From NCBI RefSeq assembly GCF_001625215.2, contig NC_030386.2, positions 37,079,296 to 37,143,295 on the forward strand: a DNA stretch of 64,000 nt, read 5' to 3'. The translations under genes were made by a program, and so were the position numbers. The notes below the pieces were generated by a model. That model saw only the letters and a list, made by a program, of their open reading frames with translations, made no database searches and had not been told where the DNA came from. Source of the stretch: Daucus carota subsp. sativus. Lineage: Eukaryota > Streptophyta > Magnoliopsida > Apiales > Apiaceae. Below are positions 36,201-48,200 of the stretch, piece after piece. Numbering within the stretch: position 1 is the stretch's first letter; the number at the start of each line of letters is the position of its first letter.

Positions 36201-39200
36201 CATTTACTGCCAACTCATTCTCTTTATCCCGGCAGGTAAAGAAATTTTTAGTGGGACTAAAATGTTGAGAGCAAGTTGCAGGAGCTTGACCTTTCCTTTT
36301 TAACTTGTGGTCGTGCACAATTAAAGTATTAGATTAGATATATATAAAGTTGACCAACTTTTTACTATGGAAGTAGGCTAATTATTTGTCTTGTAATTTG
36401 AAGTGCAGTTTTAAATTTATGCGTTCAATTGAATATATTATTTCTTTGTAAAATATACTCCCTCCGTCCCACCCATTTCTTTACACTTTCCTTTTTGGGA
36501 TGTCCCATTCAATTCTTTACATTTCAAAACTTACCAAAAATAGTTAATAGATCCCACCACTTCTCTACTTTTCTTTCCTTTTCACACTACTTTTACTCCA
36601 CTATCTTCTTTTTATACAATAAAAATCAATGGGTCCCACCACTTCACCCACTTTTCCTCTCTTTTTCACTACTTTATACATATTTCTTAACCTCCGTGCC
36701 CAACCCATTTGATAAGAAATGGGAGGGACGGAGGGAGTAATTGTTTTAGGGAGAGTAACAAAGTTCGAAGTTTTCCTTGATGGATGTTACACATAGCTCT
36801 GGTAATTAAATAACTCAGAGAAATGTGAACAATTACATCTGCAGGAGCACTACTATAAAACAGACTATTTAATATTATAAATGAAAGTGTGATGAAACAA
36901 TGTAGACGTGTACCTTTCAGGACAGAAGCAGAGGGGAGTCTCTTCAACTTCAGAAGAAGAACGCATGTCACGTCTTGAAAGCTTGCTGGCTATAAGCCCA
37001 GCTTCCGCTAAGCCTGAGAGGTCAAGCCATTCAAAAACTAGGCCACAACAACATAGTTTCAAGCAAAAAATATCTTTTACTATCATCACCTTGAATTGAA
37101 GGAAAATCAGGGTCTTCAGGTGTAACATCATCAAAGGCAAGCTCAGTAAAATTTTCTATACACATTGCAGGGTAAACTTTCGAGACAGTGTTCCTACAAG
37201 GAATATGAGACAAAATATTTTCAAATAATGAATTGATGTCACTTTCTTCTATTACCATGTTCATCTCCCTACAGTAGTTAAAAATACAAAGGAACATGCT
37301 ACACATGCATACCTGGATAGAGCACTGCTGGCTGAAACTAACCAGCGAGCATATTCCCGACGAGTACACAAGTCACCAGGTTGAGCATCAGCTTCAATGA
37401 CCTGAAAAATTTATTCTTGCAGATTAAGTACTCAAAACTTAGAAATATAAAACGTTCTATTTTCAAATCATTTTCTATTTTGTATAATTATACAAAGAAT
37501 ATATAGGGGACAATATTTGACGTGATAACATACAATTATATAATTAAAACTACGTTTCCACTAGCAAGAGGCATTAAGGTGTAATTATGGGGTCGTTTGG
37601 CTGACCTTACAAGTAAATTAGTAATTTATAAGAAGATGGTTGGAAACAGTGCCACAGTGTATAATTCGTGCCCATTGATCTTATCAACACAAGCATGAAC
37701 TTAACATTAACCTATACCTCGGAGTATCAAGAAGTATTTGGCTGACACACATGTATGATGCCCAAAAATTTGAAAGGTAACTAAGTTCATTTGTTGATAA
37801 AAGACGATTTCTACATCTACACCAACTTCACTAATTTGCTGAAAAAGAAAGTAAGTTACCTTTAAAACTTGCAAAGCTGCTAATGCCTGCCCTTGAACTT
37901 GGTCAACAACTGCAGGAACTAAAACCTTCCCTGGAAATGCCTGTAGAGCTGGATAAACTGCAGATGGAGCAGGCATGCCGGCAGAAAATGATAAATCCTC
38001 AGGATTCGAGTCAGAAAACGATTTGTTCCATTTCGTATCATCAAAACCATTCTCGTTTAACTCATTTACCACAGGATAAGCCAGTGGAGAAACCACTGTT
38101 GAAGCAGATGGTCCACCTTCAGGTACATTATTCTCTAGCGATACTTGCTCAGTTGAGACTTCCACCATCTTGACTACATCGATACCTTCGCTCTCTACTT
38201 GCAAACCTATAGTCTCCGTATCTTCTTGGCCTGATACCTGATCCTCTAAACCAATATCTATCTCTAAATTGACCGACATATTAGAATCTAAAGGCGCGAT
38301 AGGAGTGTCGGCAACGACACCGGACGATGACACGTCCGCTGAAAGTTTTGAATCTTCTGTTTCATTTGACGTGGGCACTCCCTCATGAAGGTCTTTACTT
38401 AAACTTGTGTTACTAGTATTTGAGACTAGTGAATTGTCCACTTCAAAATCGTTAGAAGCTTTCTCTAATTCAGAATTTATGTTGGAAGCTTCTGCAAGTC
38501 TCTCTTCTGAATCTACTGCGTTGGATACAACGAAAGGTAGTGTAGTACCATCTGGAGCAACGGGTATGTCATCATGAGCAACTTCATTTTGCAGATCTTC
38601 TAGAATGGAATTATCATTGTCAACATCACCAAGATCAGTTGAGTTGGCCATATCTTTCTCAGGACTGAGTCTAGTTTCGGATACGGCTCCATCAGCTTCC
38701 TTATAAGAAGTAGAATCCTGATCCATTTCTGGCCTGAATTCACTACTATTAGTGTCTGGTGTTGGACTCTTCCCCTCAATTTTTTGCTCCTCAGCATTAT
38801 CATTAATATCAGTTGTATCATATGCTAGCTCTTGCTTTGTGGTTGACGGCAGTATATATTCTTCTGGTTCTGTAGAACCAATAAAATACTTACAGATGGG
38901 GGTCATAGAAGGATATAAAAAGAATTAATAGTATAGCTAATATAAGTTACAAACAGAACTTATTAAGCACGTACTGGAATTTCTCTTGCTTATGGAAAGC
39001 GCGGCAAAGGATAGTCCAGCAAACAAAATAACCCCAGCAACTCCAGCTCCCACAATCCCTGATAACAAACTACTTTAAAAGCGTTATTAGTTGTCAAGAG
39101 ATATTACCTACACCGAATCATAAATTTACCTACACCAGAAGCATAAAATCCTTAATAGTTATTCTATATATCAATAAAAGATATAACATTATCATCATTT

Positions 39201-40294
39201 GAATTCCGTAGCTAGTATTGGCGCCAGAGAAAACTGGTTACATAGGATTGCATAATTATTTGCTCTCAATTCCATACTATCAAAGTACCCATACAGGTAT
39301 TGAGTATCTGAGATTGCAAAAATTAAAACCTTACTGACAGGACTCGTGCACTTCTTTCAAAAAAATATAGGCAGTAGGCATTGCAATCATATGCAAAGGC
39401 AATCGAGTGCACAGATGTAGACAGCACATACATCTGCGGCAGCACTCGAATTTGATCTCTATTCTATTCATTTTGGAGTGAGAAGAGATTGAAAGTACTT
39501 AATGACTACAAAGAAAACGGTACAGAGAAAGCGGGATTTCCTGCTAGGGAAAGTAATATATGTGCATATTCAAGTCAAACAACTGGCAATTGCTCCGATC
39601 ACTTTTACCTAAGAAGCTGCTTACCACATTTATCTTATAGCAGCCTTATTAAAGACTTTGAAATATTTGTATCGTTCCCAAAGTTTTTATCTCTCACTTC
39701 AAAACTTAGAACCGACAAATTTAATAATGACCACAAATCACAGTCAAACACTCCAATCTTGTTAACCAAAGCTTGACGACAAATTATAAACAACTTTATC
39801 TGTATTTATGTAATTACCTGACATCCACTCTTAGCATTACTAAATAAACGTTACAACAAAATTCATATAAGTCTGCAATTAGCATACATTCCCCCATTCA
39901 AACCGTAACTACCGAAACAAATTCACCAAATTCAACCACACAAACAACAACACTCACTTAATTCAACAAAATCACAGCCACAACATACACCTAACTTACC
40001 TCCATTCCACTTGTTCCCTTTCGAATCATCCGATTCGCTCCCATTAACACCAGACCATCCAGCAAACTCGTCACCGGGGCTTTTCGAATTCGAGCCAGCC
40101 CAAGCATCATTCTCCACCCGCACAGACTCAGTAACATTGCCATTTCCACTTCCATCAACACAATACACTCGGTACCGAAAATCCAGGCGATTAATTCGGG
40201 GAAATCGCACAAACTGAGCCGTCGGTCTCTGACGAGTGAGGGCTAATCGGAGCTGAAATGAGCTAGGACACCATGTCGTAGCCATAGAAGTCAT
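33252..40294 (-). CDS. SLH-domain and coiled-coil chloroplast protein
   Basis: Large plastid protein of the family that includes Arabidopsis At5g23890/At5g52410 (named from memory); function unknown. Exons: 40294-40000, 39058-38975, 38869-37860, 37401-37313, 37193-37090, 37013-36914, 35113-35038, 34940-34826, 34747-34216, 33744-33252 (about 965 aa). The start MTSMATTWCPSSFQLRLAL is rich in Ser/Thr/Arg and transit-peptide-like. Exon 2 encodes one membrane span (GIVGAGVAGVILFAGLSFAA). Exon 3 alone (about 336 codons) is a highly acidic, low-complexity linker. S-layer-homology-like motifs follow (RREYARWLVSASSALSR and TELAFDDVTPEDPDFPSIQG; a second near GYTRLFQPDKPVTKAQAAIA). Then come a long coiled coil (about 200 residues from SSDIVSEELARIEAESMAEN) and an amphipathic C-terminus (SLQEFQNSSSEFVSYAKEGA). 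A thylakoid or envelope tether role is inference. Confidence 0.85.
33991..34164. repeat. Three tandem 58-bp repeats
   Basis: Three near-identical 58-bp units start at 33991, 34049 and 34107, each containing GTTAGTCCTAAATTATTTTA. They lie wholly in the last intron (33745-34215) of the SLH-domain gene, next to the acceptor-proximal part. Copy number is probably variable between individuals. Confidence 0.95.
36458..36737. mobile_element. Stowaway-like MITE, 280 bp
   Basis: Long, well-preserved inverted ends (CTCCCTCCGTCCCACCCATT on the left; inverse CTCCCTCCGTCCCTCCCATT on the right) flanked by TA at 36456-36457 and 36738-36739. It lies in the 1.8-kb intron 35114-36913 of the SLH-domain gene. 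The good match of the ends suggests a young insertion. Confidence 0.93.
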
Positions 40295-40573
40295 GGTGAA
40301 TTCTAGGGTTTTGAATTTGAGAAGTTTGGATTTAGGGTTTAGATGATGATGTTTGATTTTGGAGTGGGGTGTGAATGTTGAATGTTATCACTGGTAAAAT
40401 CTACGATTATGTGTCCTATCTCCTACCTACCAGATAATAATAGTAATATTGGAGAAATTGAGCTTTTTGTTTTCGATAGTGATTGAAATAAAGGTTTTGT
40501 GAACTTGCCCGTTCACCGGTGGGAATTAAATAAATCGGGTCCCCCGCTGCCCGACTTCAATCATAAAATATTA

Positions 40574-40851
40574 CTCCCTCCGTCCTTTTTTATTTGTCCA
40601 TTTTGGAAAAAAAACACATACCAAAAAAAATTGATTGTATAAACTTCTTCATTAAAATGGTGGAATACCCTACTTTATGTCTTGAAAACATGAATTCAAC
40701 CAAGTTTTAAATAAGTCAAGCCTTGAAAATTGAAATTATGGGGATATATTTGAAAAACTATCATTAAATTAGTTTTGAAAATATAAATGAACAGATAAAT
40801 AGGAACAAATTTTTACTTCCAAAGTGGACAGATAAATAGGGATGGAGGGAG
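40574..40851. mobile_element. Stowaway-like MITE, 278 bp
   Basis: Ends CTCCCTCCGTCC and the inverse GGATGGAGGGAG (right), extended by ATTTGTCCATTTTGGAA versus CAAAGTGGACAGATAAAT. Flanked by TA at 40572-40573 and 40852-40853. It lies about 280 bp upstream of the SLH gene start codon, in its promoter. Confidence 0.92.
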
Positions 40852-43151
40852 TAAGATAAAGAATGTCATTTAAATCAAAATATTCTTTCAAAAATGTTCC
40901 AAACAGATGATGTTTCAATTTGAAATGATTATATTAATCACGGCTAGGGATTCAAATCTATTTAGCAGTTTGATATTTAATAGCGGAATTATATGTGGAA
41001 TTTGGGAGATCTTTTGAGATTTTTTTTTCTTGAGTACTTAACATTTTTCAATCTATAAATATATTTTATTATTAAATGAATTAAAATTTAAAAGCACTGT
41101 CCAGTAATAAAGACTCTAGATGTATTAAAACCATTTATGAATAGATTAATAATGATTCACGAATTTGACCGGTGATTTCATGTTATCTGTGAGAAGTCTG
41201 ATGAATAGATTGATAATGATTCACGAATTTGACCGGTGATTTCATGTTATCTGTGAGAAGTCTGATGGATTTAAGATAAAATATTAGATGGTTAATTATG
41301 GTTTTCAAAACAATTTCTACCACGAATTTTTTTACGTCAAATGTGTTTTATCACATCAAAAATAAAAAATATAATCAATTTTATATATAAAAAAATCATG
41401 CTCCAATCATATCTACTCCTTTATTTATAATTATAACCAAACTCCTGTAGATGAATATATTTGTCGAACCATCACATGTCATTAAAAATCTGTTAAAAAA
41501 TTAAACATCACTCATTGCCATAGCGATGTGGTTTATATAACAATTTAAAATATTAATAATATACTATTTTCAAGTTACAGTCAATGAATATAATCAATAT
41601 CATTCAAGTAAAATGTTTTAAAAGTTCAGCAAATTTTATATGACGCTCTTACAATTTAAACACAAACTTTCAAAATCTCTTAAATTATAAAGAGATTTCT
41701 ATAAACAGGATATACAGGATAATTATACAAAATCAGTCTTAAAATTCAGAAAAATTAATTACAAATTAAATATTGGCTATATAAATAGTCAAATGATAAG
41801 ATAATTGTTGAATAGTTTAAGATTTTATTATTGATTTAGTTGTTGCATTCAATAAAAAAGGGAAGAAAAAAAACTCAGCTTTCACATATGTGCTTACTTC
41901 CACTGTTTGAACTCTATAACTGGGCCTCTGTTTGAACTCTATAACTGGGCTTTTATATGTACTCGATCCACAACCGTCTGACTCGCTCCTTTTTAATTTA
42001 CTCACTCCTTTTTGATTTACGTAGACCGTTTTCATTTTATATTTTCAAAAACATTTATTCTCGTATACCTGTTATATTAAAAACATATTTTTATGATATG
42101 TATTTATTATTTTATTTATTTATCCTTTGTTTTATTGATATATTTGTAAAAGTAAATTAAGTTTCATTCTTTATGTTTGGTTATATAAAATTTTAACTTT
42201 TAGTTTAATAAAAAAACATTATTTTAATTACATTTTTATGAATCGTCATTAGCTATATGTTTTTATCAAGAAATAAAAAATAACAAATAAATTTTTCGGT
42301 GATCCACTTAATTCATTGAAGTGTAGCAAGCGATCTAATTGATAATTAATCCATTTATATAATCAAATACCGTAAGCGGAAACATTCAATATATTACATC
42401 AAATATACAAAGAGTATGAAAAATGAATATAAATTATATAAATAAATAAAACAAAAAATTTACATTCCATTTATAATATTTAGGTAAATAGTTTAAAATA
42501 GCTATAAATTTTTAATTAAAAATTCATTTTTCTATTTGTGATAAGTCATTTTTCAAGATTATATAATATTAAAATGTTGAATATACTTTAATTTCATAAT
42601 ATATATTTTTTTTTAATTTTAAATGGAAAGGATTAAAATTATCATTAAAATAATTAATTTACAAAATATTATAATAGATTTCAAGTTCAGTTTTTTGTCT
42701 TATGAAATTTGTACATTAAAGATTGTACTGAGAATAACCAGTATTTGCCATAAGTATTTTAGTAAAATGTATTTTATTAAGAAAATCAAACAAATATTCA
42801 TAATCTTAAATTATAAATATCATCTTCTAAATACCACAAAAATAATATCTATTCCTTCCCTTTTGAATATCCACTTTTGACCTTTTTCACATATTTTAAA
42901 ATTCTTTGACTATAGTTAAAATATTTTTTCACATATTTTTTTCTGGAAACAAATTCTGAATATTACATAATGTCGTGAAACGGTAAAAAATAACATAATC
43001 TGAATATTAAAAATTTTGTTTTCTATATTATCGTTCCGTATCCACCATTCTAATCAAGGTTGATATGATTTATTTATGTTGTAAAACGGCAAAAAATTAC
43101 ATATTATGAATATTTTAAATTTTTTATGTTCATTTCGATTAATCATCATTA
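40852..43151. other. AT-rich gene desert with short tandem duplications
   Basis: Very AT-rich DNA without a convincing gene. It holds a 63-bp tandem duplication (41138-41200 and 41201-41263) and a 23-bp one (about 41907-41951, containing GTTTGAACTCTATAACTGGG). Short frames here look random. Confidence 0.5.
41138..41263. repeat. Tandem duplication, 2 x 63 bp
   Basis: Two nearly identical copies containing CACGAATTTGACCGGTGATT, with starts 63 bp apart. Confidence 0.9.
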
Positions 43152-43790
43152 CAAAATATTTTATATGAAATAGAAGAAATACTACCTTCGATCCTTTTAA
43201 CTCGTCCCTACATATAATAAAATATATAACAAATTAGTATAAAGTTATAATTAGATACAATTAATCAAATATTTTTCAAATTGTATATTTTTTATAGATA
43301 TCTCAAAACGAGACCTTTTTTTCCAAAGTTATACTAAAAACTTGATCAAATTAGGATATAAAGGAATTTAATTTAAAAGATCTATTAACTCACTTGCTTG
43401 CAGTATTTAAAAATTGCAAGCAGTCCAGCTTTTACGGCAGTAAATCGGAAAACAAATGGTAATAAATTTTTAACAACCATCATGCTAATAAAAATCAAAA
43501 GTTAATAAGATTAAAAACAATCATCATGTTAACAAAATTATAACTATATTAAACTAACTTTCATTTCTAAACTACGATTATTGAATATTTCACGGGAATT
43601 CTGCAAACTACTTGTCAATGGAGTTTAAGGTTCTAGAACAAATGGACGACTAAACGGATTACTAATGTCATGTGTAGCTAGAGAAGGTAGGCCCTAAGAT
43701 TGCACGAAGGAATCACAAGGGTTTGATGATATGTGTTTTATCTGATAGTGGAAATCCAAATTCCAAAGTTTTGGGGAAAATGAATTTTGG
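43152..43790. pseudogene. Rearranged partial copy of the KIN-10C gene
   Basis: 43152-43681 matches about 17731-18233 of the kinesin gene in the same orientation. It spans exon 15, exon 14 and part of exon 13 with their introns, with many substitutions, an insertion of about 45 bp near 43270-43320, and a small deletion in the exon 13 part. It is joined directly to 43682-43790, which matches exon 4 (about 20365-20255) in the opposite orientation, followed by a short local duplication of GGGGAAAATGA. Introns are retained, so this is a DNA-level copy, not a retrocopy. It cannot encode a kinesin. Confidence 0.88.
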
Positions 43791-43829
43791 GGAAAATGAT
43801 ATGTGTATCTGATATGTGTTATTTTTTTT

Positions 43830-44096
43830 TCTTAGTTGTCCCAAAATACTTGTCGCTCTTCTTTCCATACAAATTTATCTATATATTAATTGTGAATTTT
43901 TTGAAACTCAACATTATTCTCATTTCTTAATGCACTAAATCCCTATATTTATTGTGATTTTTTTGAAACTTAACTCTATTCTCACTTATCAATGCACTAA
44001 TTAATGATAAATGAGATAAATTTATATCTAACCAACTTTTTTTTTGGTATGCGTGTTTTTTTTCAAAAGAGACCTGTAAATTGAGACGGAGAGAGT
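43830..44096. mobile_element. Decayed Stowaway-like element
   Basis: The right end GAGACGGAGAGAG before TA (about 44083-44098) and an interior with the CCCAAAATACTTGTC / GACCTGTAAATTGAG inverted pair resemble Stowaway MITEs. The left terminus has decayed, so the boundary near 43830 is approximate. Confidence 0.4.
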
Positions 44097-44139
44097 ATAA
44101 ATTACATGAGGATTGGTATAAATATAATATTTTTATTAA

Positions 44140-44890
44140 CGTTAAAAATGGGGTGGGGAAATGGAGAACCCGCCCTGAATCGGACAGATCCGCGCCGCTA
44201 ATATGGGGAATGGAGTAGTGACGGAGAATGATTTTCTGGCCCCCAAAATATAGGACAAGTATGGTATTTGATGAATCCGCGCGGGGATTTCCTGCCCCGT
44301 CCCACATATATTTAATATATATAAATAATTATATTTAATATAATATATTTAATATTATTATTTTATAAAACAAAAAATATAATTTTACAATATATAACAT
44401 GTCTCTTTGATTTCTATTATATTTGGTTTTTTGCTTTCAATATACATGTATCATATATTTTTATTAAATTTTGAAGAATAAATTACTAAATTTTAAAGTA
44501 ATTATTTAAAGTGTAACATTATAGCCGCAGGGGTGGGATGGGGCGGGGCAAAATTATATTAAATCCTCGGTGGGGCGGGGATGAGGATTAAAAATAAATC
44601 CCCGCGAGGAATAGGACGGGGAAAAAATATATATGGGACATGGCTGGATAATGAAGTCCACGTCCGAACCGCCCCATTTTTTTACCTTAATTTTTATTAT
44701 AATAACGGATCAACGAAGAGAGAATTTCGCGATGGATTGGAATGAGATACACTAATTATCTGACAATTTTTTATGACTTTCATTTCGCTACGCGGTGTCT
44801 CTAAAAAAATCCAAAATCTCCGACCTCTTAAGAACCGGGATCAAATCGGGATTAGACGGGATGGGTGAAATGCCCATCCTTACACATGGA
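44140..44890. repeat. GC-rich interspersed repeat (GGGGCGGGG motifs)
   Basis: Several GC-rich blocks (about 44147-44310, 44525-44680, 44830-44880) with GGGGCGGGG, CCCCGCGAGGAATAGG and CCCATCCTTA-type motifs stand in AT-rich DNA. The pattern resembles decayed non-autonomous hAT-like repeats common in plants, but no clean terminal repeats or target duplication were found, so the class is uncertain. Confidence 0.4.
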
Positions 44891-45008
44891 GCTCGAAAAT
44901 AACTGATTTCCGTTGCCTCTCACCAAAGCTAAAACCCAATCCAAACTTCATTCCTTCCTTTTGTTATCTGTCCTTTTCTCTCACACGCGCACAATTTCCT
45001 TTCGTGCG

Positions 45009-45015
45009 TATATAA
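45009..45015 (+). promoter_or_regulatory. TATA box of the pectin acetylesterase gene
   Basis: TATATAA about 215 bp upstream of the start codon, followed by a C/T-rich leader typical of plant 5' UTRs. Confidence 0.6.
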
Positions 45016-45225
45016 CATCCATACTTTTCCCTCCTGATTTACCCACCCTCCATCTCATTCCATAATTACATTTCTTCATGACTCCATTTCTTCAACTCTC
45101 TCTTCCTTAACTCATCACATCACAACTCCGTTATTAAATTAATTCTTTCGTTTCAACTTCATTCACTCTTTCAATTTTTCCTCATCTAAAAACTGAAACA
45201 CACAAGCAGTCCAGATCTTCAAAAG

Positions 45226-48200
45226 ATGATAAGCAGAATGAAAATGCTGTTTACTACGCTGCTGCTGCTAATGTGCGCACCGAAGCACATTTATTCCGAT
45301 AGCAGGTTGCTTGTGAACATGACTCTAGTTCGAAACGCTTCTCTCCTCGGCGCTTGTATGTTCAATTCACCTCTAATTAATCTTACAGTTATATTTGCAA
45401 ATGATCTCTTACTCGCTTAGCACCGCTCTCGTTTATCGGATGTCGAGAGTCCGAATCTTACGAGCGTTTTTTTAGTTGTCTCGATGTGTGAATATACTTA
45501 CATATTTATGTATGTATATATATAGATTGCTTGGACGGAAGTTTACCAGCTTATCACTTGCACAGAGGATTCGGAGCTGGAGTTCACAATTGGCTTCTTC
45601 AGTTTGAGGTACTTTTCGGGGTGTATTTTGTTATTCCTATTTGATTGCTTTTCCTTTTTGTCATTTCTTGTCTTCTTTATAATCAAAGTATTAATTAATA
45701 GTACTATTATCAAAATGAGTAATTCCCTTTTTGCTCTCTACTGGGAGTCCAGGACACTCTTTCTTCTTGGGTTTGGCAATGTTTTGTTCTTTATCCTTTC
45801 TCGCACATAACATTCTCCTCGTTTCGGGTTCAAGGTTTGTCGGGTTTCGGGTCATGTCGTTTTTAATTTAATCTGATATAATTGATTTATTAAAATTTGT
45901 AATAGCAGAACACATAGATTTAGGGGCTGTTTGGGAAGCAGAAGTAATTTCTGCTTCCGGCTTCTGCTTTTCTTGACCCGTTTGTGTAAAGAAGCAGAAG
46001 CACTTTTAAGAAGCTGAGAATGCTAGCTTTTCTCTCACAGCTTCTGCTTTTTTCCAAACACTTTATTAACTTTTTTACTTCTCACTTCTACTCTACTTCT
46101 TTACTTTAAGTATGGAAGCATTTTTTTAAGCTTGGCCAAACGGCCTCTTAGAACAATAAGACATTGTGACATAATTAACATATTTATATTTCTCAAATGT
46201 TATGAACTTGTGATAATGGTAATGAATGTGTACAAAACAAATGACCCAGATAGAGTGGGACAGTACTGGATAGATACGTATTGGCCAATTGGGTGGAGTA
46301 ACTTGAGATGTCCAATCAAAAAATAGATTTCCCATACCCAAAAAAGAAATAATAGAATATTGTTGTGGTTCATTTATTGTAAAATCCTACACAAATGCGT
46401 GAACCCGAGAATAATGTACCACCCTATTAAATAATTCTGCGGTATTTAATATGGAAATCATAAAACACACAGGGTGGTGGGTGGTGTAATGACGTGAATT
46501 CATGTTTGGATAGAGCTAAGACACGCCGTGGTTCTACACGTTACATGAACAAGTGGGAAGTTTTCTCAGGCATTCTCAGCAACAATGCTTCTCTAAATCC
46601 TGGTACGCTTCTCTTTTTTCAGTTTTCTGCACAGTATTTATAACAAGTCGAATTATGAATTCATGTTCAGTAGGTAAGAGTGTTAGTTCTCCGAATTAGT
46701 CGAAATATTGGAAAACTGATCTAATTATAAATTATTAGAAAATTAAAAATCAAATTATGAATATTTTACGAGGAAAACATTTTTTACTCGTTTGCGCCTT
46801 TGTTTAGTAAGTACTCCCTCCGTCTTCCTGAACAGTATACGTCGCAGGGGGCGACACACACTTCAATGCTTCTCTAAGTATAGTTCTATACTCCCTCCGT
46901 CCCCCTCAATTGTTTACATTGGAGGGGGACACGGAGACCAAGACAATGTATGAAAAATGAGTAAAGTTAGATGAAAAATGGGTAAAATGGTGGGACCCAT
47001 CAATATTTAATATTAGATTTGAGATAGTGGAGGAAAGTAGTGGGTGTAATAGTAGTTTTTATTGTTAAATATGAGATAGTGGGGGAGGATAGTGGGTGTA
47101 ATGATGAGAAAAACTTACTTTATAGTAACGTAAAGAAATGAGAGTCCCAAAATAGTAAGTGTAAAGAAATGAGAGGGAGTAACATTTTAACATTCTTCTT
47201 TTCAGAATAAAAATTTATTTATTAAATTTTTATTCATAAAATGAAAATTTCAATTTTTTTTTATAAACCCACGTTTTACAAAAACATTAAAATGCGTGCT
47301 AAACAGTGAACTTATAGAATCGACAAGGACGGAGAAGTAACCGATTTTGTACTAGGATTTGAATCATAGAAGAAAGAAACAAGTCAATCACAATCACTTT
47401 TGTTGACCTTTTTACACGTGATAAATTATTGAGGCCTGTGCAGCAATCAGCCAGCTAATTGCTTTTGTGCCTGTTTCCTTCCAGCTAGCTTTCACTACCC
47501 GTGCTAGCCCAGTACCTTGAACATATTTTCTTCCATGCCAGCCCAATTTGTCAGTTGAAGACTGTTAAATGCCAAAACTATCCATGTTCTATTTGTGCTC
47601 GTCACCTAATAATAGTGAGTAGATACAAGTTATAAAAGTCATTGCCCAGGCAAGTCAGAGTCCCCATTAACTACTTTTGTCATTTGAATAATCATGCCCT
47701 TGAGCCCTTCTACTTTTTTATTAAAATCTTTTGTTGTTGTCTGTGGTACAGTGGTAGTGTGGCGTGCATGGGGCACCCACATCACTCCATCACATTATTG
47801 ACAAAATTATATGTAAATGAAGACATCACATATTCACATGGTTACAAGAAAACACTCATCACTGGGGCAGTTGGCTGAACACACTGGTCATATAATCCAT
47901 TACACCCTGGCTAGCTCATGTTAAACTAAGTTCCTACATGCTGTTTATGCTGTTTATGAGCATGAGCTCACGCTCATGTTAAACTAAGTTCCTACATGCT
48001 GTTTATGAGCATGTTCTCCTAAAATATGAAGGTGTTAAGATAAGATCATAATTTGATTTAATATTTTAGTTGAAGTGTAGAACCTCGGTATAGTATTACT
48101 CTGTATAAGAATAACAACCTTGCAGTAAAATTTTATGGTCCCAACACTATATAGCTCTTCATAAAAATGACTTCTTTTTAGGAATGAAATCCTTATAGAG

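Noticed and set aside
37580-37640. Another Tourist-like MITE starting GGGGTCGTTTGGCTG
   Set aside because: Only one terminus is visible; no inverted partner or 3-bp duplication was found nearby.
43152-43790. A second functional kinesin gene
   Set aside because: Only fragments of four exons are present, one inverted, with no continuous frame.
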